Below, one piece after another: positions 37,793-45,004 of a DNA stretch of 64,000 nucleotides (its first letter is position 1; every line of letters begins with the position of its first letter). The translations under genes and the position numbers were made by a program. The stretch comes from a bacterium (GTDB taxonomy: Bacteria > Krumholzibacteriota > Krumholzibacteriia > JACNKJ01): contig JAAEPZ010000538.1 in assembly GCA_024231955.1 (NCBI GenBank), positions 685,340-749,339 on the forward strand, read 5' to 3'. Under the pieces are notes generated by a model. The model worked only from the letters and a program-made list of their open reading frames with translations, was not told where the DNA came from and did no database searches.

Positions 37793-39022
37793 ATGTCGAG
37801 CATGCTGACGCTTGTCTACACCTCCATATTGGCGATACTTCTCCTTCTGCCGGCGCTGTTCCTGTGCTTCCTCTTGCGTAAGTTGCACCCGGACTGGTGG
37901 TGGAATCGTGTTGTGCGCGTCTCCGCGTATACCCTCTGCGTTATCGCCCCCCTGAGCGTTCTTGTGCTGTTTGTCCCCTATGATCCCAAATATACCGATC
38001 TGGTGGGCGCCGGCTATTTGACGATGCTCCTTATCGTGCTCTGGGAGGGGGCATTGATACTCGTTCTCCCTTTCACGGCCATTGTGCGCTATGCCATCGT
38101 CTCCGGCCGCCGTTCCGCCGAACCCGCCAAACCCAATCTTGAACGTCGCCGCTTTCTCCAGACAGGACTGGCCGCGCTGCCGGTGGGGGCCATGGCACTG
38201 AGCGGTGCCGGGGTGATCGGATCCGCCCTCACCGCCAGAGTCATCAAGTTGGAGGCCCGCTTGCCGAATCTGCCCCACGGCCTGGAGGGGTTGCGGGTTC
38301 TGCATCTCTCCGATCTCCATCTGGGGCTGTTCGTCACGCTGCATGACCTGGAATCCATTTTGACCCGTGCGCAGGAGATGAATCCCGATCTTGTGCTGGT
38401 GACGGGCGATCTCATGGATGACCTGCGTGTGATGCCCGCAGCGTTGAACATGATTCGTGACTTCAGGGCGCCTCTCGGCGCCTGGGCGTGTCTGGGCAAT
38501 CACGAGCACGGCAACGGCGTAAGCGGTTCGCTGATGGCCTACGACGGGCATGAGGTGCGACTCCTGAACAACGAGTCGGCGACGCTGACGCGACAGGGTA
38601 GCGACTTCACACTGGGTGGCGTCGACGACCCGGATGGCGCCAGGGGGGGGGAGGACACGGGGCAGTTCTACCGAAGGGCGCTTGGAGAGGCGTTTACCGA
38701 CACGCCGGATCGGTTCCGTCTGCTGATGAGTCATCGCCCGATGGCCTTCTATCTTGCACCGAACTACAATGTGGATCTTGTCCTCGCGGGTCATACGCAC
38801 GGTGGGCAACTGGGGCTGATGGGGCACTCACACAAGGAGCTGCGCGGCACTCACCCCTTCCCCTGGGGCTTCTACAAGCGTGAGGGGAGCCGACTCTACA
38901 CCACCTCCGGCGCCGGGCAGTGGATCCCCTTCCGCTTCTGTTGCCCGGCCGAGGCCCCGGTAATCGAGTTGCGCTCGGGGCGGGGCAAGCAGACGGGCGG
39001 CGAACCGATTCAATCCGCATGA
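37793..39022 (+). CDS. Membrane-anchored metallophosphoesterase (YkuE/YaeI-like)
   Basis: 409 residues. Three membrane helices occupy about 1-105. A twin-arginine-like RRRFLQTGLAALPVGAMALSG (about 117-137) follows at the start of the fourth hydrophobic stretch. The calcineurin-like catalytic domain has LHLSDLHLG, VTGDLMDD, LGNHEHG, MSHRPM and AGHTHGGQ, so all five metal-ligand motifs are intact. The internal RR motif suggests that the phosphoesterase part is exported and folded with metals in place. Relatives act on phospholipid headgroups such as UDP-diacylglucosamine or on phosphodiesters, but the substrate here is unknown. GAGGTGAGG SD upstream of the ATG. Confidence 0.85.
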   Translation: MSSMLTLVYTSILAILLLLPALFLCFLLRKLHPDWWWNRVVRVSAYTLCVIAPLSVLVLFVPYDPKYTDLVGAGYLTMLLIVLWEGALILVLPFTAIVRYAIVSGRRSAEPAKPNLERRRFLQTGLAALPVGAMALSGAGVIGSALTARVIKLEARLPNLPHGLEGLRVLHLSDLHLGLFVTLHDLESILTRAQEMNPDLVLVTGDLMDDLRVMPAALNMIRDFRAPLGAWACLGNHEHGNGVSGSLMAYDGHEVRLLNNESATLTRQGSDFTLGGVDDPDGARGGEDTGQFYRRALGEAFTDTPDRFRLLMSHRPMAFYLAPNYNVDLVLAGHTHGGQLGLMGHSHKELRGTHPFPWGFYKREGSRLYTTSGAGQWIPFRFCCPAEAPVIELRSGRGKQTGGEPIQSA

Positions 39023-39146
39023 TTGCGAGATTGAGACTGGCCGGTTTCCGACCGCTTGACTATTTTGAAGCGACCTGTCCGGATTAAACGATCGGCGCCG
39101 GATCCACGGCCAACCGGCCGCAGTCAGAACCTGGAGATACGCGACA

Positions 39147-39389
39147 ATGGCAATCTACGAATACAAGTGCAGCAAGTGTGACCACAAATTTTCGGCCATG
39201 CTCAGCATCAGCAAGCGCGACGAAGAGGAAAAGACTCTGACCTGTCCCGAATGTGAAGCGGGCGAACCGCGCCGGTTGCTCTCTCTCTTCTCCATGCCCG
39301 CTTCGGTCGGCGCCCCCGGTGGCGGCGGCAGCAAGAGCGCACCCTGCCCCGATGCGAAGGGCTGTCCCGCCTCCAAGGCCGGCGGTTGA
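39147..39389 (+). CDS. FmdB-type zinc-ribbon protein
   Basis: 80 residues. MAIYEYKCSKCDHKFSAM and LTCPECEAGEPRRLLSLFSMP give the CxxC...CxxC ribbon of the FmdB/CxxC_CxxC_SSSS family. A Gly/Ser-rich tail with CPDAKGC follows. Putative regulatory or metal-handling protein; the biochemical role of the family is not settled. Monocistronic with a hairpin terminator. Confidence 0.85.
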   Translation: MAIYEYKCSKCDHKFSAMLSISKRDEEEKTLTCPECEAGEPRRLLSLFSMPASVGAPGGGGSKSAPCPDAKGCPASKAGG

Positions 39390-39438
39390 GGGGTCTGATT
39401 CGTGGAGACGGTCGTCTCCGGAAATTGAATACGATTCC

Positions 39439-39471
39439 AACGGGAGAGGGCGACCTCTCCCGTTCCTCTTG
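39439..39471 (+). terminator. Intrinsic terminator after the FmdB-type gene
   Basis: Eleven-base-pair stem AACGGGAGAGG/CCTCTCCCGTT closed by a GNRA-type GCGA tetraloop and followed by TCCTCTT. Confidence 0.65.
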
Positions 39472-39507
39472 CAGGTCGATCGCGCGTCGGCGCAAGGCGC
39501 AAAGAGA

Positions 39508-39535
39508 AACCCCCGCAGCCTGGGCCGCGGGGGTT
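39508..39535 (-). terminator. Intrinsic terminator of the exported cyclophilin
   Basis: Stem AACCCCCGC/GCGGGGGTT, with TCTCTTT following in minus-strand direction. Located 34 nt beyond the stop at 39569. Confidence 0.6.
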
Positions 39536-39568
39536 AATTCGATCCGGCGCTCGAGTAGAGCCTGGTCG

Positions 39569-40213
39569 CTACTTCTCGGTGTCTTGCGCGGGCGTCAGCA
39601 TCTCGGCCTTGGTGGCTTCGATCTTTTCGGTCGTCCACTCTTCGACGAGGACGTTCAGGATCTTCTGCTCTTTGTCGGGGCGATCACTTTTGTTGCGCGG
39701 AGAGTTGACGATCTTGTCCACGACTTCGATGCCGTCGATGGCCTCCCCGAAGATGGAGTACTTGCCGTCCAGGAAAGGCGCGGCGGCGTGCATGATGAAG
39801 AACTGGCTGCCGGCGCTGTTCGGGCTTTGGCTGCGGGCCATGGAGAGCGTGCCGCGCAGGTGTTTCCTCTTGTTGAACTCGGCCTTGAGTTCGGTCCCCT
39901 CACCCTTGTAGCTGTAGCCGCCCATGCCGTCGTTGCTCGGGTCGTTATCCTTGGAGTTCGGATCGCCGCCCTGGATCATGAAGCCGGGGATGACGCGATG
40001 GAAGAGACAGCCCTTGTAGAGACCGCTCTCGCTGTGCGCGATGAAGTTCTTGACGTGCTCGGGAGCGACGTCGGGGAAGAAGCGCAGGACGATGTCGCCC
40101 CGGTTGGTCTGCAGGGTAACCACGGTTTCGGTCTCGTCACCGGCCATGACGGTGGCCGCCAGGCCGAGAGTCAGGCAAAAAACCGCCAGTAGAATCGTTG
40201 CTTTACGGATCAT
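39569..40213 (-). CDS. Exported cyclophilin-type peptidyl-prolyl isomerase
   Basis: 214 residues with a signal peptide (ATILLAVFCLTLGLAATVMA), so it acts in the periplasm. Cyclophilin motifs: FHRVIPGFMIQGGDP (catalytic arginine), GTLSMARSQSPNSAGSQFFIM and FGEAIDGIEVVDKI. It catalyses proline cis-trans isomerisation during folding of exported proteins. The next gene upstream on the same strand is a close paralogue without a signal peptide. The two genes are separated by 47 nt and evidently arose by duplication. A C-terminal extension of about 25 charged residues is not part of the core fold. Confidence 0.93.
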   Translation of the reverse strand: MIRKATILLAVFCLTLGLAATVMAGDETETVVTLQTNRGDIVLRFFPDVAPEHVKNFIAHSESGLYKGCLFHRVIPGFMIQGGDPNSKDNDPSNDGMGGYSYKGEGTELKAEFNKRKHLRGTLSMARSQSPNSAGSQFFIMHAAAPFLDGKYSIFGEAIDGIEVVDKIVNSPRNKSDRPDKEQKILNVLVEEWTTEKIEATKAEMLTPAQDTEK

Positions 40214-40260
40214 GGTATCCTCCGTTTGTTCCGTTGCTGGATTGTAGTTATCGCTCGGGC

Positions 40261-40794
40261 CTACTGCTTGGCGGCCTCGATGTCCTCGGTCTCCATCTCC
40301 TCGACCAGAACATCCACAATGCGCTGATCTTCAAATGGTTTGTCGTTTCCGTCGCGATCCGACGAGACGATCTTGTCCACGACATCCAGCCCGGCAAACG
40401 CTTCGCCGAAAACCGAATACTGGTTGTCGAGGAAGGGCGAGTCGGCGTGCATGACGAAGAACTGGCTGCCGGCGCTGTCCGGGTTCTGGCTGCGGGCCAT
40501 GGACAGTATGCCCCGTACGTGAGTGCGGTCGCTGAACTCGGCTTTGAGCTCCGTGCCGGGGCCCATGTAGCTGTAACCACCCGTGCCGGGCATACCCGTG
40601 GCGCCCTCTTTGGTATTGGGGTCGCCGCCCTGAATCATGAATCCGGGGATGACGCGGTGGAAGGTGCAGCCCTTGTAGAGGCCGCTCTTGCTGTGCTCGA
40701 CGAAATTCTTGACGTGCTCGGGGGCCAGTTCCGGGAAGAAACGGACCTTGATATCCCCTTGCACGGTTTTGAGGGTAACAACGGTCTCAGCCAT
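40261..40794 (-). CDS. Cytoplasmic cyclophilin-type peptidyl-prolyl isomerase
   Basis: 177 residues from the ATG at 40794, 5 nt after AGGAG. A GTG two codons earlier is in frame but sits too close to the SD. No signal peptide. The catalytic FHRVIPGFMIQGGDP, SMARSQNPDSAGSQFFVM and VFGEAFAGLDVVDKI segments are nearly identical to those of the exported paralogue next door. Likely a housekeeping folding catalyst in the cytoplasm. Both genes run in the same direction and may be cotranscribed. Confidence 0.93.
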   Translation of the reverse strand: MAETVVTLKTVQGDIKVRFFPELAPEHVKNFVEHSKSGLYKGCTFHRVIPGFMIQGGDPNTKEGATGMPGTGGYSYMGPGTELKAEFSDRTHVRGILSMARSQNPDSAGSQFFVMHADSPFLDNQYSVFGEAFAGLDVVDKIVSSDRDGNDKPFEDQRIVDVLVEEMETEDIEAAKQ

Positions 40795-40908
40795 GTTCAC
40801 TCCTGCAGATTCGGGTAATTAGGGATTACAGCAAGCTAGCATCATGATCGAGGAGGGTCAAGCGGGGCTTGCATTCTAAATTGCCGGGAGCCTGACTCAG
40901 CTGCTTCG

Positions 40909-40937
40909 TTGACCGACAGGCCGCTTTTAGCTAGATT
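40909..40937 (+). promoter_or_regulatory. Promoter of metG
   Basis: TTGACC (40909-40914), 17-nt spacer, TAGATT (40932-40937), about 30 nt before the ATG. Confidence 0.6.
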
Positions 40938-40967
40938 AAGCGCTTGAGTTCCCCAGAAAGGACCGCC

Positions 40968-42500
40968 ATGAAGCGCTTCTATGTTACGACCCCGATCTAC
41001 TACGTGAATGACGAGCCCCATCTCGGCCATGCCTACACCACCGTGCTGGCCGATGTCCTGGCCCGTTATCACCGCCTCTTCGGCGATGAGACCCTTTTTC
41101 TGACCGGCACCGATGAGCACGGGCAGAAGGTGCAGCAGGCCGCCGACAAGCGGAACGTCTCCCCGCAGCAGCACTGCGACGAGCTGAGTCCCCGCTTTGC
41201 CGAGGTCTGGCGCAGGCTGGAGATCTCCAACGACTTCTATATCCGCACGACCATGCCCGAACATCAGAAGGTGGTTTGCGCCATCCTCATGGATCTCTGG
41301 GAGCGCGACGAGATCTACGCCAAGGAGTATGAGGGCTGGTATGATGTGGGCGAGGAGCGCTTCTGCACCGAGAAGGAGCTGGTGGACGGCAAGAGCCCGG
41401 CCGGCAACGAGGTGATCAAACTCCGCGAGAAGAACTACTTCTTCAAAATGAGCAAATACCAGCAGCGGTTGATCGACCACATCAACGCCAACCCCGATTT
41501 CATCGTGCCGAAGAAGCGGGCCAACGAGATCCTGGGCTTCCTCAAGCAGCCCCTGGGCGATCTGTGCATCAGCCGTCCCAAGACCCGCATGTCCTGGGGG
41601 ATCACGTTGCCGTTCGACGAGGAGTACGTCACCTACGTCTGGTTCGACGCGCTGCTCAATTACTTCAGTTCGCTGAGCTTCGGCTACGACGATGACAAGA
41701 GCGGCGACTTCTGGCCCGCCGACCTGCATCTGATCGGGAAGGATATCCTGACCACCCACGCGGTCTACTGGCCGACGATGCTCATGGCCGCCAACATGGC
41801 CCTGCCGAAGACGATTCTGGCTCACGGCTGGTGGCTGTTTGGCGAGGAGAAAATGAGCAAGTCCAAAGGCAACGTGGTCAAGCCGCTCGATACGATGGAC
41901 CTCTACGGTCGCGACGTGCTGCGCTACTTCCTGATGCGCGAGATGACCCCGGGGCAGGATTCGAGTTTCAGCCAGGACCTGATCGTCGAACGGAACAACG
42001 GCGAACTGGCGAACGATCTGGGCAACGGGCTCAATCGCGTCACCAAACTGATCGAGAAGCACTTCGAGGGCAAGCTGCCCGAGGGCGGCGACTACGGCGA
42101 TCCCGAAAGGGAGCTGCGCAAGCTGGCCGAGGAGGTTGCCGGGCGTGTGCGTGAGGAGATCCGCGACTACCATCCCAACGGCGCGATCACCGAGGTGCGC
42201 AGGCTGTCGGGTGCGGTGAACCGCTACCTCGAGGGCAAGGCGCCCTGGAGGGCGATCAAGCAGGAGGGTGGCCGCGAGGCCGCCGGTTCCACGCTGTTCC
42301 ACGCCGCCGAGGCGCTGCGTTGGGTGGGGGTGATGCTCCATCCGGTGATGCCCGAAAAGTGCGCCGGTCTGCTGCAGCGCCTGGGCCAACCGGAGCCGAC
42401 CGACTTCGACTCCCTGCTCACCTGGCCGCTGCTCAAGGGGGGCGACCCGGTGGAATCGGGCGATCCGCTCTTCCCCCGCTACGATCTGGAGAGTGAGTAG
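40968..42500 (+). CDS. metG: Methionyl-tRNA synthetase
   Basis: 510 residues from the ATG at 40968 (AAAGGA SD). Class I signatures: YYVNDEPHLGHAYTTV (HIGH-like) and EKMSKSKGN (KMSKS). The connective-peptide zinc knuckle has lost its cysteine pairs (ERFCTEKELVDGKSPAGNEV has a single Cys), placing the enzyme in the zinc-free subgroup. There is no C-terminal EMAP/Trbp111 tRNA-binding domain. It charges initiator and elongator tRNA-Met, the product monitored by the methionine leader peptide at 52.7 kb. Followed by a terminator. Confidence 0.96.
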   Translation: MKRFYVTTPIYYVNDEPHLGHAYTTVLADVLARYHRLFGDETLFLTGTDEHGQKVQQAADKRNVSPQQHCDELSPRFAEVWRRLEISNDFYIRTTMPEHQKVVCAILMDLWERDEIYAKEYEGWYDVGEERFCTEKELVDGKSPAGNEVIKLREKNYFFKMSKYQQRLIDHINANPDFIVPKKRANEILGFLKQPLGDLCISRPKTRMSWGITLPFDEEYVTYVWFDALLNYFSSLSFGYDDDKSGDFWPADLHLIGKDILTTHAVYWPTMLMAANMALPKTILAHGWWLFGEEKMSKSKGNVVKPLDTMDLYGRDVLRYFLMREMTPGQDSSFSQDLIVERNNGELANDLGNGLNRVTKLIEKHFEGKLPEGGDYGDPERELRKLAEEVAGRVREEIRDYHPNGAITEVRRLSGAVNRYLEGKAPWRAIKQEGGREAAGSTLFHAAEALRWVGVMLHPVMPEKCAGLLQRLGQPEPTDFDSLLTWPLLKGGDPVESGDPLFPRYDLESE

Positions 42501-42523
42501 CGAACGACAGCATGGCTTGAACG

Positions 42524-42556
42524 CGGCTCCCGGTTTGAACCGCCGGGGGCCGTTTT
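42524..42556 (+). terminator. Intrinsic terminator of metG
   Basis: Ten-base-pair stem CGGCTCCCGG/CCGGGGGCCG (one T-G pair) with a 9-nt loop and TTTT tail. Confidence 0.75.
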
Positions 42557-42665
42557 GTTCGCGACCCGATCCGACGGGGTTTTGTCCGAATCCCGATCTG
42601 TGGTAGAATCAATATTGACAGAAAACGCAACTGCCCCGCTCCCGAACCAGCGAGCTCGTTTCTCA

Positions 42666-43343
42666 ATGATCAGCCACCTCCGCAAAGCCGCTCATCTCCT
42701 CGTCCTGTGGGCGAGCTTGTGCGCAATCACCTCGGCCTCCGCCACGACCCTGCGCGAAGTCTATGAGCAGTCCGGTCCGGCCGGGGGGTACGATCGCTGG
42801 CTTGAACTGGAGACGGGCGTGACCTACACCGGCGGTCTGCTCATCGGCCGCAGTCTGATCCCCTATCTGGTGGATGTCTTCGGTGGACCCTGTGAGGATG
42901 TGCGAATCGTGGGCAACGGCGCGATTCTCGATCTGGAGGGGAGCCAGCTCTGCATCTCCTACTGCCGCAATCGTCTCGACATCAGCGACTGCGTGGTGAT
43001 CAACGGCAACATCCGCTTTCGCGGCGAGGCGGTTTACGATTACCAGCCATACGGTTCGGTGCGTAACGTCACCATCTTTCAACCGCACGATTACGGTATC
43101 CGGCTGCAGGGGACCGGGGATCACGTCAAGCTCGAGCGCAACATCATCGTGGACGCGATCGACACCGGCTGGGATTTCGCCTTCTCCAACGGGATGCCGA
43201 ACAAGCTGATCCCGACCGGGATCAACTTCGGGCTCAGCGTGCAGACCGGCACCTACGGCGTGCCGGTGGTCATCGACAACTGGTCATGGCATTCCGATCC
43301 CGACATCAACGGAGATCTGCTGCACCACTTCACCGGCTTGTGA
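42666..43343 (+). CDS. Secreted right-handed beta-helix protein, N-terminal piece (split gene)
   Basis: 225 residues from the ATG at 42666. Signal peptide LLVLWASLCAITSASA, then parallel-beta-helix type repeats (VRIVGNGAILDLEGSQLCI, RLDISDCVVINGNIRF, VRNVTIFQPHDYGIRL, VKLERNIIVDAIDTGWDF). It ends at a TGA at 43341 without a sorting domain. The rest of the expected protein continues in the same frame after a second TGA at 43353. A neighbouring frame is open across exactly this gap, so two compensating indels, real or sequencing errors, would restore one long gene. Relatives of such helices bind or cleave polysaccharides; no catalytic residues were identified. Confidence 0.65.
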   Translation: MISHLRKAAHLLVLWASLCAITSASATTLREVYEQSGPAGGYDRWLELETGVTYTGGLLIGRSLIPYLVDVFGGPCEDVRIVGNGAILDLEGSQLCISYCRNRLDISDCVVINGNIRFRGEAVYDYQPYGSVRNVTIFQPHDYGIRLQGTGDHVKLERNIIVDAIDTGWDFAFSNGMPNKLIPTGINFGLSVQTGTYGVPVVIDNWSWHSDPDINGDLLHHFTGL

Positions 43344-43367
43344 GAATACGGTTGAACACTCCCCGCG

Positions 43368-44849
43368 GTGTGGCAGGAGGCCGGGTTGCCTCCTTTTGAC
43401 AATATCGTTGGTCAGGATCCACAACTGATCGATCCCGGGAATGGCAATTACCGCACTGCGCCGGGCTCACCGGCGGCGGATTACGGATGCCGGACATTCC
43501 CGGCGCCGGGGGCAATAGCAGCCCTCCGGCAGCCCGATGATCTCGCCACCCCCGCATTCGCCTGGAGCACGGTCGGCGACCGGTCCGCGATTGAGGTGTC
43601 CGGCACTATCGCTCAGGATACCGCCTGGAGCGCCGATACGGTGCGGGTGACCGGCAACGTCAAAATCGGGGATGGAGTCACCCTCACCATCGCGCCCGGA
43701 GTTCTGGTCGAGTTCAAGGACTACTTCGAGCTCGAGGTGGCCGGTTGCCTCCTGGCCGTGGGCGAACCCGACGCGATGATACGCTTCACCAGCCGGGAGC
43801 CCGCCAAGTTCAAGCCCGATTCAACCCTCGTCGGCACCTGGGGGGGGATCCGTTTCGACAGGGTCGCGGCCTCGAACCCGGACTCCCATCTCTCCTGGTG
43901 CATACTTGAGTACGCCAAGGCGCTGGGTCCCGACTTCCCCGATAATTGTGGCGGCGCTCTCCATTTCGCGGGCGGCTCCGGCTTGCGGGTGAGCAACAGC
44001 ATCTTCCGCCACAACGCGGCCGTGCACGGGGGCGCGCTGTTCACCGGCCTGTATGCGTCACCCACGATTGTCGGCTGCCTGTTCACCGCCAACTACGCTT
44101 TCTACCAGGGGGCGGCGATCTACCTGCACGACTCCTATCCCCGACTGACCAACTGCACCATCGTCGGCAATCATGATCTCAGTCCGGAATACTACTTCGC
44201 GACGGCCGCACTCTTCTGCTTCCTCTCCAAGCCGCAGACCACGAACTGCATCGCCTGGGGCAACACGAGCACCTACTTCGAACAGCTTCAGTTCTACCGC
44301 ACCAAGGAGTTCTATACCGGCTGGTGCAACATCGAGGGTGGTTATCCCGGCGAGATGAATATCGACGCCGAGCCCCTGTTCGGTGAGGAGTGGCCCTATC
44401 CCTATACTTTGCTCGAGGGCTCGCCCTGCATCGATGCAGGTATTGAGGATATCTCCGGGTTGAACCTGCCGCTGCTGGACCTGGCCGGCCTGCCGCGTGT
44501 AGCGGGCGGGCGGGTGGATATGGGCTGTCATGAATTCACGTCGCTGACCTCGACGCCGGAGACGCCGGCGGCGGCGCTCGCTCTGACCTGCCACCCCAAT
44601 CCGTTCAACCCGTCGACCAGGCTCAGCTTCAACATCTCCGTCGGTGGGCGTTATCGCCTGTCCATCCACGATCCCGCCGGGCGGCGCGTGGCGGTTCTGC
44701 TGGATGAGCATCTGACCGCGGGCCTGCGTGAGTTGACCTGGTATGGCCTGGATCAATCCGGACGGCCGCTGCCCTCGGGCGTCTACCTCTGCCGCCTGAC
44801 AGGCGCGGAGGGTGAGGTCGCCACGGCGCGGGCCGTGCTGTTGAAATAA
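43368..44849 (+). CDS. Secreted right-handed beta-helix protein, C-terminal piece with sorting domain (split gene)
   Basis: 493 codons from the first in-frame GTG (43368). There is no SD or signal peptide here, which argues that this is the continuation of the piece ending at 43343. Contains GQDPQLIDPGNGNYRTAPGSPAADYG, a typical beta-helix end motif, then helix coils (LRVSNSIFRHNAAVHGGALF, PRLTNCTIVGNHDL), a second PCIDAG end motif, and the FlgD/type IX-like tail with CHPNPFNPSTRLSFNI and SGVYLCRL. If rejoined, the protein would be about 725 residues and surface-exported. As it stands it may not be made. Confidence 0.65.
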   Translation: MWQEAGLPPFDNIVGQDPQLIDPGNGNYRTAPGSPAADYGCRTFPAPGAIAALRQPDDLATPAFAWSTVGDRSAIEVSGTIAQDTAWSADTVRVTGNVKIGDGVTLTIAPGVLVEFKDYFELEVAGCLLAVGEPDAMIRFTSREPAKFKPDSTLVGTWGGIRFDRVAASNPDSHLSWCILEYAKALGPDFPDNCGGALHFAGGSGLRVSNSIFRHNAAVHGGALFTGLYASPTIVGCLFTANYAFYQGAAIYLHDSYPRLTNCTIVGNHDLSPEYYFATAALFCFLSKPQTTNCIAWGNTSTYFEQLQFYRTKEFYTGWCNIEGGYPGEMNIDAEPLFGEEWPYPYTLLEGSPCIDAGIEDISGLNLPLLDLAGLPRVAGGRVDMGCHEFTSLTSTPETPAAALALTCHPNPFNPSTRLSFNISVGGRYRLSIHDPAGRRVAVLLDEHLTAGLRELTWYGLDQSGRPLPSGVYLCRLTGAEGEVATARAVLLK

Positions 44850-45004
44850 CCGACGCCGGCAGCCGCCGGAACTCCGCTCTGGTGCCGCCGGAGCGGATTG
44901 TGTATCTTGAGACCGTTCGAGATCGATTGCCGGGCACCCTCCCGAAGTCCCGGCCGCGGCGTTTCGCCGTCAGCAAGATTACCCCTCAACCGGGAGGATC
45001 CCCC

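Noticed and set aside
43341..43355. Two TGA codons in the beta-helix gene as selenocysteine codons
   Set aside because: There is no Cys-like redox context, no suitable hairpin, and two stops lie close together. A compensated frameshift explains the break better.
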